A stretch of 64,000 bases of DNA from the NCBI GenBank assembly GCA_032433595.1, contig JASWJB010000021.1, positions 1 through 64,000 of the forward strand, written 5' to 3'. A model generated the notes under the pieces. That model saw only the letters and a list, made by a program, of their open reading frames with translations. It ran no database searches and had not been told where the DNA came from. This DNA is from Conoideocrella luteorostrata. Its lineage: Eukaryota; Ascomycota; Sordariomycetes; Hypocreales; Clavicipitaceae. Of this stretch, positions 34,222-48,300 are shown piece by piece. Within the stretch, counting starts at the first letter, position 1, and the number at the start of each line of letters is the position of its first letter. Made by a program: the position numbers and the translations under genes.

Positions 34222-37200
34222 ATGGCTGTTTCCAAAGACTATGGCAGACGCCTAATCGTTACAACTGTTGACGAATTGGCTCGTGAGGAGCCTGAACGTG
34301 TTGTATACTCACTCGCAAAGTCGGCACAAATCTCAGAAGGATTTGAGGATATTACCGCCCGCCGCTTTGCTAACGCCGTCGACCGAACTGCTTGGTGGAT
34401 CGAGTCTCGATTGGGCAAAACATCAGCATTCCCAACTGTCGGGTATATTGGACCACGTAGGACCCTCTGGAAACTGCTGCCCGCTCTAGCTGGATTGGGC
34501 TAAACATGGTGCAGATAATGACTTCCGATATATCCTACTGATTCTGGGCTGCGTCAAGGCTGGCTACAAGGTATTTTCACAGCATTCCTTCACACTTTTG
34601 ATAACTCATCACCATAACTTGTGAAAGGCCCTTTTGCCGTCCCCGCGTAACAGCATTGAGGCGACCGCTGCTGTCTTGAACAAGTCCGAATGCGACATTT
34701 GGGTGGCCCCGAAACAGTGGCCTAGTGTGCTGCCGCAGCTTCTATCTGCACGTTCAATGAAGGTGATTGAGATACCGGAAACCGCTGAACTCTTGAGTGC
34801 GGAACCAGTTCCCGCCTATCTATACACCAAAACATTTGAAGACGCCGCCAACGACCCTTTTTGTGTTCTCCACACCTCAGGATCGACAGGTCTGCCAAAG
34901 CCTATTTTTTGGAAAAACTCAATGCTCAGTACGCTGGATGCTTACCGTCTTTTGCCAAAGAGCGAGAGTGCTGGACGTCCACCCTGGACTGTGATGTTCG
35001 AAGAACATGATCGATTTTATTCAGCATTCCCGCTTCATCACGTGCGTATACTATACACGCAGCCAACTAGCCTTGACTGATCAAAATTCATTCTTGACTA
35101 ACTGAAGCTGCGAGGCAGTCTGCGGGATTGATTATGAATATCTTGGTTAGAACGTACTACGGCACCAGCAATGTCATTGGCCCAGTAGGCGTCCTGCCCA
35201 CGATTAACCTTATTGATTTGCTGCTTAGCCACACAAACATTAGGATTTGGAGTATTATCCCTTCCATTGTCGATGAGATTGGAGAGACGCCTGCCATCGC
35301 TGCCAAGTTCTCCACGTCCAAAATCATCATCGCATCCGGTGGTAAGATGATGTCCAACGGAGCCGTTTACTTACTCCATGGTGCCATTTTTACTAAGTAG
35401 TCATATCTAGGCCCTGTCACTTTTGCTAGTGCCAACAAAGCCACCAAGTTTGTCCGCATCTTCAACCTTACTGGCACCACAGAGGGTCTGTTTCAGGGGA
35501 TCCTTCTTGTGGAGCCCGAGGACTGGATTTACTTTTCCTTCCACCCCTGGGCTGGATTTGAATTTCGAGAACTTGACAACGGGGTATACGAGCACTGGGC
35601 GGTTCGTGATGAGAATCTGCTGGCGCTTCATCAAGGGATTTTTCATACCTTCCCCGACGTCAAGGAGCTGACCTACAAGGATTTGTATGAGCCTCATCCC
35701 AACAAGCCAGACCTGTGGGTCTACAGGGGGAGAACGGACGATTTGCTCGTCATGTCAAACGGCGAGAAGGTTCGCCCGCTGGCAATGGAAGCAATTATCA
35801 ACAGCCATCCAGCCGTCAGCGCTTGTCTTATGGTGCGTTTCCACTTCTAACATTCATTCTATTCCATTTCTATAACCTACTTCTAATCTGGCGAGCAGGT
35901 TGGAACTGGCTATACAATGACATCATTGCTTGTCGAATTGGCGGGTGTCGAGCCCTCCAGCAAAGCGGAGCGTGATGCTCTCCTGGATAGCATCATGGAG
36001 AAGGTGCATGCTGCCAACGCAATTGGACCTCAAGAGGCGCGCATATTCAGAGAGTATATATGGTTTGCCAAGGCCATTAAGCCGTTTGCTCGAACCGACA
36101 AGAAGACTGTTAAGCGTCGTGACACGGTTCTTTTGTATGAAGATGAAATCCAAGGGTTCTACCAAAGGATGGAAGAAGAAGGCAATCTATCGGCTGACGT
36201 TGACTTCTCTTCACCAACTGCGATAGCGCAGGATATTCGCAAGATGCTCGTCGCCGTTGACTTACCAACGGCGAAAACAATCAGCGCTAGTGACAATTTT
36301 CTCTATGCAGGAGTTGATTCTCTTGCGGCTTCAAGCATTGCAAACTCGCTTCGTTCATCACTGAGACGGCATCATGTCGGTACTGCGGGAACTAAACTCG
36401 CCCTATCTGCCAAGTTTGTATACGCCCATCCCACCATCAATGCACTCGCGGCTGCCCTGTACAAACTAGTTGGGAACCCCGCAAATTACGTCAATGATCT
36501 TTCGCCTTCGGAGATCCAGAGACAAACAGTGGATACTTTTTTTCATAGATATGCTGCGGGTTCGTCTGATGCTGCGCCTGGCCGGGGGCGAGAGCAGCAG
36601 GCCGCGAGTGCCGCAGCGGACGGGAAGGTGGTCATTCTGACGGGAAGCACTGGATCTCTGGGCTCGTATCTACTCGACTCACTCGCGCGTCAGGACAAGG
36701 ACGTAAAGAAGATTTTTTGTCTAAATCGAGCAGAGGATAGCCGCGAGCGGCAGATTGCGGGAAATACATCCCGGGGGCTGAACGTAGATTGGCAGTCGGA
36801 CCACCGTGTCGAATTCCTGCGTACTGATTTATCACAACCAAGATTTGGACTTGAAGAGAAGACATACAGTGAGCTCCTTCAGCAAACCACTCATATTATT
36901 CGTAAGCAGTCATACCGTTTCCCCCTCCTCAACCGTGGAGTACCCACTAACAGTATCTTGGCAACCATGCGGCAGACAACCAGTGGCCAGTCAATTACAA
37001 CTGGGATATTACATCGTTCGAACCTCATGTCCGCGGCGTACGGAACCTGGCCGATTTCTCACGCGAGAGCAAACACAACAGCGCCTTACTCTTCGTCTCG
37101 AGCATGGCCACCATCAGCCATATACAACGTGACGGTCCCGTTCCAGAGACGAAAAACGACTCCCTGACGCCAGCAGTTGACGGTTATGGGGCCTCAAAAT

Positions 37201-38040
37201 TTGTCTCTGAGTTGATACTGGATGACTTGGTGGCGAAATTGGGCGTGAATGCCTCCATTTGTCGGGTTGGACAAATCTCTGGGCCCGTGCTTCGCGGAGG
37301 CGAAAAGGGCCAGTGGCAAAAACATAATTGGATCCCAACAGTAAGGTTTTCCTTCTCTGTTCTGTTTATGTTTATTTGACTGTCAAGACCAACCGCATAA
37401 GTTGTCCGCGATGCTGATATGTGCATTTCACTAACGCGAATCAATCTTGTAGCTGATTGCGAGTTCGAAGTACCTCGGCGTTCTCCCTTCATCACTGGGA
37501 CCGATGGATAGGTTGGATTGGATTCCAGTTGACTTGCTGGCTGACATCCTCGTCGAACTGGTTGGCGCTGCAGGTTCCTCCAGCTCTAGTGAGAAGGTTG
37601 CTGAAGCCAATCATGCAGACTCAGTCGGGGTAGTAGCTACGCCGAAAATCAACGGCAACTCTACCGCCGCCGTGGCAGATGCCGATACCCACAGTCCCGT
37701 GTACTACCATGCTGTGAATCCCAATGCTGTCGAGTGGGCGAGCCTGGTTCCGGCCGTTGTTAAGCACCTCGGCGGTCCTATCAAAGTGGTGTCGTGGGCC
37801 GAATGGATGGGCGCTCTGCGAGTCTCGGCTCGCGGCGTCGCGACAACTACGAGTTTGACACACAATCCAGCTTTGAAGCTGATGGATTTCTTCGAGTCGT
37901 TAGACAAAGACGTGGTAGAGGGTAAGAAATGGCCCGAATTTGGAACCGAAATGACACAGAAGAGGTGCCAGGCATTGGCTGCGCTGAAGCCAGTCTCCAA
38001 GGAATGGATGGAGTGTTGGCTAGAGCAGTGGAAGTTTTAG
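34222..38040 (+). CDS. NRPS-like A-T-R enzyme (adenylation-thiolation-reductase)
   Basis: Eight exons (34222-34456, 34515-34570, 34628-35041, 35119-35341, 35411-35832, 35899-36901, 36976-37340, 37453-38040; introns 58, 57, 77, 69, 66, 74 and 112 bp) give 1,101 residues. Phases agree at all junctions, and CTAAC-like branch points precede several acceptors. The A domain has LHTSGSTGLPKPIFW (the Pro instead of Gly is usual in this NRPS-like group), FHPWAGFEFREL and YRGRTDDLLVMSNGEKV. The T domain carries Ser591 in YAGVDSLAAS. The reductase has the NAD(P) loop TGSTGSLG (about 698-705), then THIIHNQWPVN, and the catalytic pair Tyr855/Lys859 (YGASK). Such enzymes activate a carboxylic acid, tether it and release it as an aldehyde or alcohol, or drive imine or pyrazine chemistry. 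Here it could reduce a tethered amino or isonitrile acid (inference). Its start is the first ATG in frame. Confidence 0.92.
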
Positions 38041-39363
38041 GAATTCAAGATGGTGATTAAATTGCTAAACAAGGGAATTCATATTATTATTCTAGCTTCT
38101 AGGCCATCGTAGGGTTATGGAAAATTTCTTGCATCGGTGTGTCGGTATAATACCTCTTTACAAATCGCAGGCCAGTTGAACAGAAATCGCATTCGTTGCA
38201 CGCAACGCCTCCACGGTCGAAACGGCTCGTGTAACAGTGGACTATCCCGCCAAGGATCTAACTAGTACAGATTTGTACACCAAGGGCACAAAGACTTGAA
38301 CAACTTCGTTGCACCTTTTCCAGCGTCTTCTGTTACTTGTATTTATCGCTTGGTTATAAGATTACTCGTAAACTACTAATAAATAACGCGCAGTTATATC
38401 GAGGTCTAAAGCTATTAGACTTAGCCAGACGGGGTTAAATTTATACATAGTCATAATAACAATAACAAATGCTAAAAAATTGCTAAAAAAATGCAGAATT
38501 CCTCCACCTCCAGACCCTTTAGACCCACCTCGCTGTAAAACCCTTCCAGCCAAGTCATAGCTTCTTCATTCTTGCCTTAGGCGCTCGGCCGACGGTACAA
38601 TCCAACAAAGGCAAATTAGGGCATATGTCTTGCGATCTATATTGAGGCCAGGTTTAGTCCAAGAGGGAGGTTTCGCATATTTAGTTTATAAGAACGTGTG
38701 GCAAACCTAGGTGAGTATTATGATAATAAACGCAATATGGTTGAGATGAGACGATTCTGTCAGACAGATTAGTTAGGGAACACTTAAGCAGCTGAAAAAA
38801 CTAGTAGGTGGCTGTGGGAGGTTTTCAGCGAGGTCAAGATTCGTCGGATATCGAATAAAATCCGTTCTGGGGATACTCCGTGGATTTAAAATGGTATTGA
38901 AGACTTTTATTAAGTTTATTCAGCATCATCAATCAGTTTATTTGCACCATTTTTCACAGTTTTTCACTGCTCTATAACTCTGGTCCTGTCATGGACCAAT
39001 CCCTAAATAATCTGCGCGGCACTACCTGCTAGAGCTTTTCTTAAAGCCTCAAGAAGCAGGAGTGTAAAATGGGAAACTTGCATCAAGTTTGAGTGCAAGC
39101 TCTCTAAACACGAAAAGTTCACATTAGCGCGTAGATCGACGGAGACGTAGATGCAAAGCATTCACATGCTAAGATATTAACAGAACTGCTTCATTTACTG
39201 TATATAATAGGATAAATGCCCTTAATAAAATATCGTTCTTAGCCACTAGTTATAGGAAGAATATTGGTGATATTATCGCAGCAGATGTACAAGCCAAGGG
39301 CAGTAAATTTATTTAGAAGGTTCTTTTTATAGAAATATAAAGAAGTATACTTCTAGCAAGTCA
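38041..39363. other. AT-rich gene-free interval between the two arms
   Basis: 1.3 kb rich in TA, AATAAA and short A/T runs (for example 38451-38500 and 39180-39350), much lower in GC than the flanking genes. A 63-codon minus frame (38362-38553) has a hydrophobic stretch but no identifiable domain. It may be an old RIP-mutated repeat; no transposase motif can be recognised. Confidence 0.5.
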
Positions 39364-42300
39364 TTATAAGCATTTCCCGATCTTTAGATCCTGTCCACGG
39401 ACTAACTCTGCTAAAGTTTCGCGCTGGAAAATATCCGACACAGTGATGTTGATATGAACCCTGCGTGCCTCGCCCACAAGTTTCATACACAAGATTGAGT
39501 CACCTCCTAGGCGAAAGAAGCTATCATCTATGCCAATACTATCAGCACTGACATTAAGAATTTTGGCCCAGAGATTCCGCATGACTCGTTCCACCTCCGA
39601 GGTTGGTTGCCTCTTTAGCCCGTGTTCGGCTGTTCGCACCGCCTCCAACTGTTCAACGCTGAACTGAGCTCCTATTTCCCGTAGTCGCTTTCTATCGATT
39701 TTTCCGGTCACAGCCGTTGGCAGCTCTGACATAGAGATCAGCAATGAAGGCATCATGTAGGCTGGCAAATGTTTGGCCAGTTTGCCTTCTACCTCCGCTG
39801 GGACACGAAGCAAGCTGGGGCGAGCGTCCGGCATTTTGCGCTTCGTTGACTCGTCCTGAAATCGAACAAATACGACAACAAGGATATTTGACGATGAATC
39901 ATTTTCGCGGGGTTCGATTATCTCTGCAGCAACATCGCCCACCTCGGACATAGAGCTCTGGGTCCAGTATTCGACCTCCTCCAGTTTAACTCTCTGCCCG
40001 TGGATCATCACTCGAGTATCTTCTTTGCGTCCAACATACATAAGGCTTCCGTCAGTATTATATTGAACCAGATCACCTGTCTTATAGCATCTGCCATGTC
40101 GACCTTGCTGTTTGCCCGGAATACCTGTGAGCAGCCATTTTGGATCATTGATGAATGCATCGTCGTCCTTCCCTCTGTCGTCGGGATACCCGCAACCAAG
40201 AAGTGGCCCTTCAAGCACCAACTCTCCAACGCAGCCGGGTGGCAACAGAGAGTCATGTTTTCCCGAGTCGACAACCCACGTCACCAGGCCCATACCTCTG
40301 CCTATGGAGACGACCTCTTCGGCACAGCTGTGTCTGCCATTGATGGTGCTAATATTGCATGCAGAAGGCCTGTAGGCGTTAATAAGCTGCACCTTACTCC
40401 ACCATCGGTTCGCATCACTAATAGAGACAGGCTCTCCGGTCAAAATTATGGTCTTGAGCTCAGGCACCATAGGTGGATCTATCAGACGTGCCACCGATGG
40501 CGTCACAATAACGAGCGTAGCCTCGAAGTCTGCTATACTTTGGCTGACGTTATCTTGTTTCTCCTTCTCGCTTGGAATACACATGCAACCCCCCGTGGCG
40601 AATGTGGCGAACATGTTAAAAACCGACAAATCAGGTGCGTACGACACAGTGTCGAAGACCCGAGAACTTGGACTGAAACCAAGAAGGTGAGACTGATGCT
40701 TCAGTGCAGAGCAGAAATTAGTGTGTGAAAACACCATGCCAGTGGGTGCATCTGTACTTCCACAAGTGAACACAATGTACATTGGCGCCGCAGGTGTCCC
40801 AGTCAGCGACTTCGGGTTTTCCATGTCAAGAGGCTTAGCCTCAGCTAACTCCGGTCCGACTTGAACTACTGTCTGACACAGTCTGGCGCTTAGATCTAAG
40901 TTTAAGGATGAAGTTAAGACGACTCTGGGATTTAGTTGCTCGACAATCGACTGCAGACGTTGTTCTGGAAAAGAAGGATCGAGCAATACAAAGCCAGCAC
41001 CGGCTTTGAGAGCAGCCAGTGCAGCAACAGGAGTCCACATAGACTTTTCAAAGCATAAGGGAACCCAGGTATCCGGTCCAACGCCGAGGAACGCGAGGCG
41101 GTGAGCTAGAATGCTCGCAAGGCTGTCGAGCTCTTTGTACGTAAGTTCGCCATCTCTAGCACAAACCGCTTTCGCATCGGGTCGCAGCCTGGCCTGTTCT
41201 TCCACTAAAGTGTTGGCTAGCTTCTCCTCTGCTGTCGGTACCTCCTTGTTCCAGGTCCATATACGCTGCAAGTCATCTCCGGTTAAGATACTGTCGATGC
41301 TAATTTCCTCGTGAGGTCCGCTAATCAGCGATGATACAGCGGTTCCCATAACCTTGGCTACCCGATCGGCTTCGGTACGCACGATAAAATTGGCTTTGAA
41401 GTTCATATTGATCGATAACTCGGTAGCGCTGTCACCGACACTCAGAGAAACGGGGTACTGAATAGCATTTGTTAGAATTCATCAAAATTTTACAACATTC
41501 ACGTGATGGTGCCGGATCAACCTACTTCTACTGGGTCATTACTTCCTAGCTCCTGGATGGTATGCTCATCCCTTGATGGACTGAGTTGATTGTCAGCTCG
41601 TTGAAAACTTAGAATGCTGTTAAACAGTCCAGACGAGCCGACGCCAAGGGCCTCATGAACTTCCATGAGTGAAAGCGTCTGGTGTGGCAAACTGTCAGTG
41701 AAGTCATTCTGCGCTTCCCGTAGAATCTCCACGACTGAACGACCTCCATCCAGTTGAACACGATATGGGACCATGCCAATGACCGGCCCAAACACATCTT
41801 CAACTCTGTCGATAGGAACGTCCCGACAGGATGCGAGATTGCCAAAACAAGGGTTTGTGCAGCCAGTGTAGTGATACAACACGAGTGCCCATGCGGTCTG
41901 TATAACCGAAGCAGTCGTGACTTCCCATTTAGAGCAGAAGTTGTGTATCGCGGTTGTGTCAAGCCCCGACACAGCGACTGTAATGTCTTTCATCTGCTCT
42001 GTTGCTGATGTAGAGGCCGGAAAGAGGCATGGTTTCACTCCTTCTAAATACTTGGCCCAGAATTCTCGATCCGCATCGCGTGGTCGCTTCTCGACGTATT
42101 TGATGAAATCTCCATATGAGGGAGCATCTAGAGAAGGTGTCCCATTATATGCTTGCCAAAAGTCACGAAGCATTATGCCGATGGAGTGTCCGTCCAGAAT
42201 TACGTGACTTACTTGGAAGCATATACGGACATGCTTATCATCAACTCTGGATACATTCAGTTGATGCTGGAGGTCATACTTTCCGTATTTCAAGCAAGCT

Positions 42301-45300
42301 TGGCCGCGGACGCGTCTACTATCCCCTGAAGCCTCGCTTGTATACGGATTAAATGTTATCATAGGTGTAGGGTCTTTCAGTACGACATGCATTGTCCTGC
42401 TGCTCCCGGGCATCACATCAACCAAAATAGAACGCAGGAGCGCGTGACGCCGCACAACAGCTTGCCAAGACCGTTCGATCCTTGACAGTTCAATATAGTC
42501 TTCAGAAGCTTCAGTGGCCACGATTTCGAACTCGAGCATTACTCGATAATTATCCAACGATTTGAACTGGGCTACAAGCATACCCTCTTGTAAGCCGGTG
42601 CACGGGAAGATGTCTTCAATATCTCGCGCATTACCTAGACCTAATCGAGGCATCGCAACAGATCGGAACTCTTCCATGTCGGCGTAAGACGTAAACGCCA
42701 TGGGAAAGTCGGACAGAGTCCATTCTGGTGGCTTATTCACCAGCACCACAGCCAGCTGAGTTAATACATCCTCGTAGCTGGCTATCCAAGTTTCAATTAA
42801 ATCGCTGCATTGTGCGTTCTTGGGATACTCGAGAGACACTAGCAATTGGCCCTTGTCCATCTGGGCATTGAACTCAAATAGAGCCAGACGGCGCAGTTTC
42901 AACCACGACTCGGGATGGCAACTGTCTAATATCGAAAGACTCTCGAAAATGCTGCCATCTCGTTCCAGCTGCTGATATGAGCCAGCGAAGTTGAGTAACA
43001 CCTCAACAGGAAAGTCGGCAGCATTCAAAGTTGAATTGGTTTCATTGGAAAACCTGGAAGTGAAGTAGGACCAGCCATTTTTGGACAACTTCCTCACAGA
43101 GTCCTTAGTACGGCGTACAGCATCCATCAAGTCCAAAACTGCCCCATCAGGTACAAAGGCAGGGGAAATCGTGGTAAACCAGCCCATCGTTCGAGACAGA
43201 TCAATGCAGTCATCCCAGGGTTCGCGGCCGTGCCCTTCATTGAATACGACGGGCAGGGATCGATCAGCAAATATGGTGGAGAAAGAACACACAAGAGCCG
43301 CTATCATAAGTTCAACTGGTCGTGTGCCAAAGGCTTCATTGCAGGCCCCCAAAAGCGCAGTGCTGGTCGTTGCGTCAAGCATGAACTCCTTTGACGCAGT
43401 GGCCCCTTGAACAATTTCTTCAATCTCCAAACCCCAGTATGACAGCGGTGACGGCTTTAATTGACTCGGCCATTCTTTACAGAGATTTTCGGTTGCATAG
43501 CGCGCCTGAAGAGAACACCACGCCCGGAAGTTTGTCGCCGGAATTGCGGGTAGTTGACAGTTTGTGAGGAGACACTCAAGCTCTTCGAGCAAAATTCGCC
43601 ATGAAACAAGATCAATGACAAGGTGATGCACTGTAATAAACACGGTTTGGCTCTGTGGGTTATCGAAAAGAACGGCCGCCAGAATAGGTCCAGTTTCGAT
43701 GTTAAGCCTCTCTCGACACTGACGAATATCGCGGGCCGTTGATGGACTCGCCGATGCTGCACCTACTACCTCAGAAAGGTGGAATGACTCGAATGCATCA
43801 TTCACTATGCGCTGCTTCCACGTGCCATTACCAGTCCGGCCAAATCGAGCCCGGAGCATGGGATGCCTCATGACAATCGTTTCGGTAGCCTTTGCCAAAA
43901 TCGCAAAAGACGTTGGTTTACGAAGTTTCAGGAGAAAATTCTGGTCAAAACACCGGCGTGGATCCGGTTGGGCCTTCACATAAAGTCGCTGGATCGGGCT
44001 CAGTTCAAAAGGACGCCCGTCATCCCCCTTGGCGTCAGAAATCTCTATATTTGTGAAATGGTTCTTTGAGGCAGAAGCAGCTGCCGCAAGTGAAGAGATA
44101 GTCTTGCTGCGCAGGATGTCTGCCGCAGATATGTTTATATTGAACCCTCGGGCAGCTGCTGATGCCTGCATGGCGGTGATGGAGTCGCCACCAAGTCGGA
44201 AGAAACTATCGTCAGCACTAATGCTAGTCGCATTGATAGCAAGGACGCGAGCCCATATTTCCTGAAGCGTACGTTCTATTATGGTGGCAGGGGCACGCTT
44301 TTCGGCAACTGAAGCGCTGCTAAGCTGGGCAAGCTGCTGAATAGTAAATCCAGCGCCGAATTGGCGCAGATGACGCCGATCTATCTTGCCAGAGCTGTTG
44401 GTAGGAAACTCGTGAAACGAAAAGTAAACAGTAGGAATCATGTAGCCTGGCAAACGTTTTGCAAGTTCATGACTAACTTCTGCTGAGACACTAGTGACTT
44501 GAGCTGCTGGGGACAAGCCTGTTGGATGGTCATGTACAAGAAATGCGGCCAATGTCGGCCTCCCCTGACCATCCCTATCAGTCGGTAATATCACCTCAGC
44601 AACAACCTGGCTGGCAGTCGGGATACTAACTCGAACGTGATGCTCGACGTCTCCCAGCTCCACTCTTTGCCCACGGATTTTGACTTGATTGGCATCCTTA
44701 CGTCCGACAAAGACCAGGCTGCCATCTGAAGAATACCGCACTAAATCGCCCGTCTTGTATAAGCGGCCTCGACGACCAGAGTGGCCAGGCGCTCCGTCAC
44801 GGAGCCATATTGGATCATGGATGAAGGCTGCTGCCGTCTGTTCGGCGTCACCAAGATAGCCGTAGCCTACAAGCGGCCCCTCAAGTACCAACTCCCCGAC
44901 ATCCCCGACAGCGACCAAGTGGTTGTGGTTTGATGCCTGTACTACCCATGTGTTGACGCCTACACCTTTACCTATGCTGGACGCTCCTACCGATTCCCCG
45001 TCGATGGCTGCTATCGTGGTGATTGGAGTGCATTCGCATGGGCCGTACCCGTTTGTCAATCGAGTCAGCCCTGTCCATCGTTTTGCGAACTCGGACGGCA
45101 GCGCCTCTCCAGCCAGCATGAGCGTTTGAAGAGACTGGATAGTTTCGAGCGGAAGTATATTCGCGGTCGACGGCGTTAGTATAACAAATGTAGCTTGTAG
45201 TCGACGAATAGATCCCGCAAGATCATCCCTTCGATCAGCCTCAGAAGGGATGCACAAGCAACCACCGCTTGTCAGAGACTGCAAGCTGTTAAACCAGCTG

Positions 45301-48300
45301 ATGTCAAAAGCGTACGAAGCAAAGTCATACACTCTCAACAAGGGTTCGACCCTGCCGAAATTTGAAGCGCGAATGTGCTGGATAGCGGAGCTGAAGTTGG
45401 AGTGAGAAATGATGGCGCCTTTCGGAAGTCCAGTACTACCGGACGTGAAAGCAACGTAGAGCTTGTTAGATGGAGACACGACTGGGAGCCTACCGGCCCC
45501 AGTTACTGAATTGAGACTCGCCAATAGACCCTCATCAACCACAACAACATGCTGGTGGCTCAAACGACTCGCCAGTTCCTGGTTTACTGACGATGACAGA
45601 AGAATCGCGGGCTCCGTTTGCTGCACGATTGTACGTAGGCGCTCTTCTGGCTGGGTTGAATCCAAAGCCACTGATGCTCCACCAGCCTTCATGACCGCTA
45701 ACATCGCCACCGGTGTCCAGCGAGACTTTTCGAAGCACAGTGGCACAATTTGCTCTAATCCGACCCCAAGGCTGACTAAGTAATATGCCAGTCGAGTGGA
45801 CGCTTTGTCGAGCTCGCTATATGTCCAGCTACCGTCCCAGGCGCATACCGCAGATGCCTGAGGTTGTGTTCGTGCAGCTTGCTCAAATAGCTTGTGGATA
45901 CACTGCTCTGCTGCTTTCGGGACTGTATGGTTCCAGTTCCATATTTGTTCAAGATCTTCGGGGGTTGCCGTCTCAATCTCCGAAAGCAGAACGTCTGGGC
46001 TGGTCTGGTCTAACTGAGAGATAATATGTCCTAATCGGTTCAGTAGTTTGCTGACCCTCCATGATTCTATCATCCCAGAGTCAAATGAAGCTGTAATTCT
46101 CACCATGGCTGCACCGAGCTGTGCCACCAGCATAAGACCATATGAATCGAATCTGTTTCCTCGGCCCAAGTCACTCCTCCACACGCCGAGCTCATCCGAA
46201 CCGTCATTGACCTCTTCTGGTTGTACGACGAGTAATGTTTGGAACATGCACGCTTGCCGTGCATCAGGGCTCAGTTCAGCCAGTCGCTTCAAACCTATCT
46301 GCTCATACTCAATCATTCCTGTCGCTTGTTGTTGAGCGGCCCTGAGGAATTCGATTGCTCGGTCATTCTTGTTCCATTTCACGCGTACCGGAACTGTGGC
46401 AAAGGTTGGCCCTACCATCATTTCGATGCCCGCAACCGGTGCATTTCTTCCAAACACAGTGGCACCAAAGACGACATCATCCGCGCTGGTGATCTCGCCA
46501 ACAAGCAAGGCCCATGCTGCGCGTATCATTATCGGAGGAGTGATGCCCAGCCGGTCGCTCAGGGGCCGTGGGAAGGAGTGTTCAACAGAGCTTCTTGCCA
46601 TTGGATACTCGACATGGGGTGGAAGACTGGGGAATGGAGCACACTGGCAACCATCGAGAGCATTAAGCCAGTAATCTCTCATCATATTGCTGTCCTGATG
46701 CTGGATATTCTTTATGAAAGCTTGAAATTGCGGACCTCGTTGGAATGGCTTGCCCTGGTATGTCTTTCTCACTGCGTCTAAGATTAAATCGATTGACCAG
46801 CCATCGAAGAGAGCATGATGTATAGTCCACACAAACCACATACGGTTTCCCGTACCATCTTTTACCAGAGCGTAGCGAGTAAGTTGCTGACCCAGATCCA
46901 TAGGCTGTTCAATATCCGATGCAAGATAGTCGTCCAAGCAATTTGCTTTAATCCATTTCAGAGGCTCATCAATTACTATCTGAACGAGACCAAGGTGGTC
47001 ATGGTGCACCAGCCTGGTTCGCAGAATGGGCAAATCACGGACAACTTGCTCCCATGCTGAACAAAGCTTCTCAACTGAAGCGTCGGAGGATATTTCCAGC
47101 ACGCTCTGCCCAATATAGGACCCTGGACTCATTGAAGTCAAGGACATCAGACCTTGTTGCAGTGGAGTGCATGGATACGCATCATGTATAGGCGAATTGT
47201 GAGTTGTGCCATCCGTCCCGTCCAGATGCTCCAGGTGATACTGGATACATATCTCTTGAAGGATAGAGTCCAAAGCAGACTCATTGGATAGAAGGGCGAA
47301 GGGGGCAAATACATCATCCCGTTTGTCAGCCAGAGATTCTTGATGGCTCTGCTCGACTAATTTATGGAGCACAGGATAGTGAAATATATCAGCTACACTC
47401 AATTTCACGCCAACTTTTCGCATCTCGGCCACTACTTTCATGGCCGCTATCGAGCTGCCTCCGAGAACGAAAAAACTACTATCCGACCCGATGGTGGAAA
47501 TCTCGACGTTCAAGACTTGGGCCCAAACTTCCCGCATCTGTCGCTCTGCTTTCGACACTGGTTGCCGAATGGACCCTGGGAGTTGGATCCGACCTTGCAG
47601 GCTTTTGACCAGTTCCAGTCGATCAATTTTGCCATTCCGGTTGAGAGGCATTCTATCCAGAATCTGGATCATTTGCGGAATCATGTAAGACGGGAGCGTA
47701 GACTGAAGCATTTCGTAAAGCTCGGCTTCAATCCTCTGCCTGTTCTGTTTTCGCAACATCTTTGTCGTGGGAAACCGGTCAATCTGACCGTTACGGCCCG
47801 TGATAGGTACGGGTTCACTGTCGGATGGCGATTTTGACTGATTGGGACGATGCGCTTCTCTGGCATTGTCTGTCGGCACATCAGCCGCATCATCATTACC
47901 CACTGTTACGAAACTGACGATCCTGGGCTCCTGACCACCTTCATGTTGCAATGAGGCAACAGCTTCAACAACACGATCATGATTGCGGAGCGTGTGCTCA
48001 ATTTCCCCGAGCTCGAGCCGCTGACCTCGGATCTTGACTTGAGTAGCTTGATTCCGACCAACGAACTTGAGGCACCCATTTTTCGTGTATTGTACCAAGT
48101 CACCCGTCTTATAAAGCCTACCACGCCGTCCCGGTTTAGTTGAGGTTCCACGAAGTAGCCACAAGGGGTCCTCTATAAAAGCAGCTGCAGTCTTTGCATC
48201 ATCATTCAGATAACCACGACCCACAAGCGGACCTTCAAGCAATAGTTCCCCAGTGCATCCCGGCGGAAGTAATATATGGTGATCTTCCGGGTCAACTATC

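Noticed and set aside
34222..38040. Apparent frameshifts suggesting an A-T-R pseudogene
   Set aside because: Seven short introns with consensus ends remove every frame change and restore motifs, so the gene looks intact.
38362..38553. 63-codon hydrophobic minus frame as a membrane protein or transposase tail
   Set aside because: Too short, AT-rich context, and no motif I can name; kept only as part of the gene-free region.
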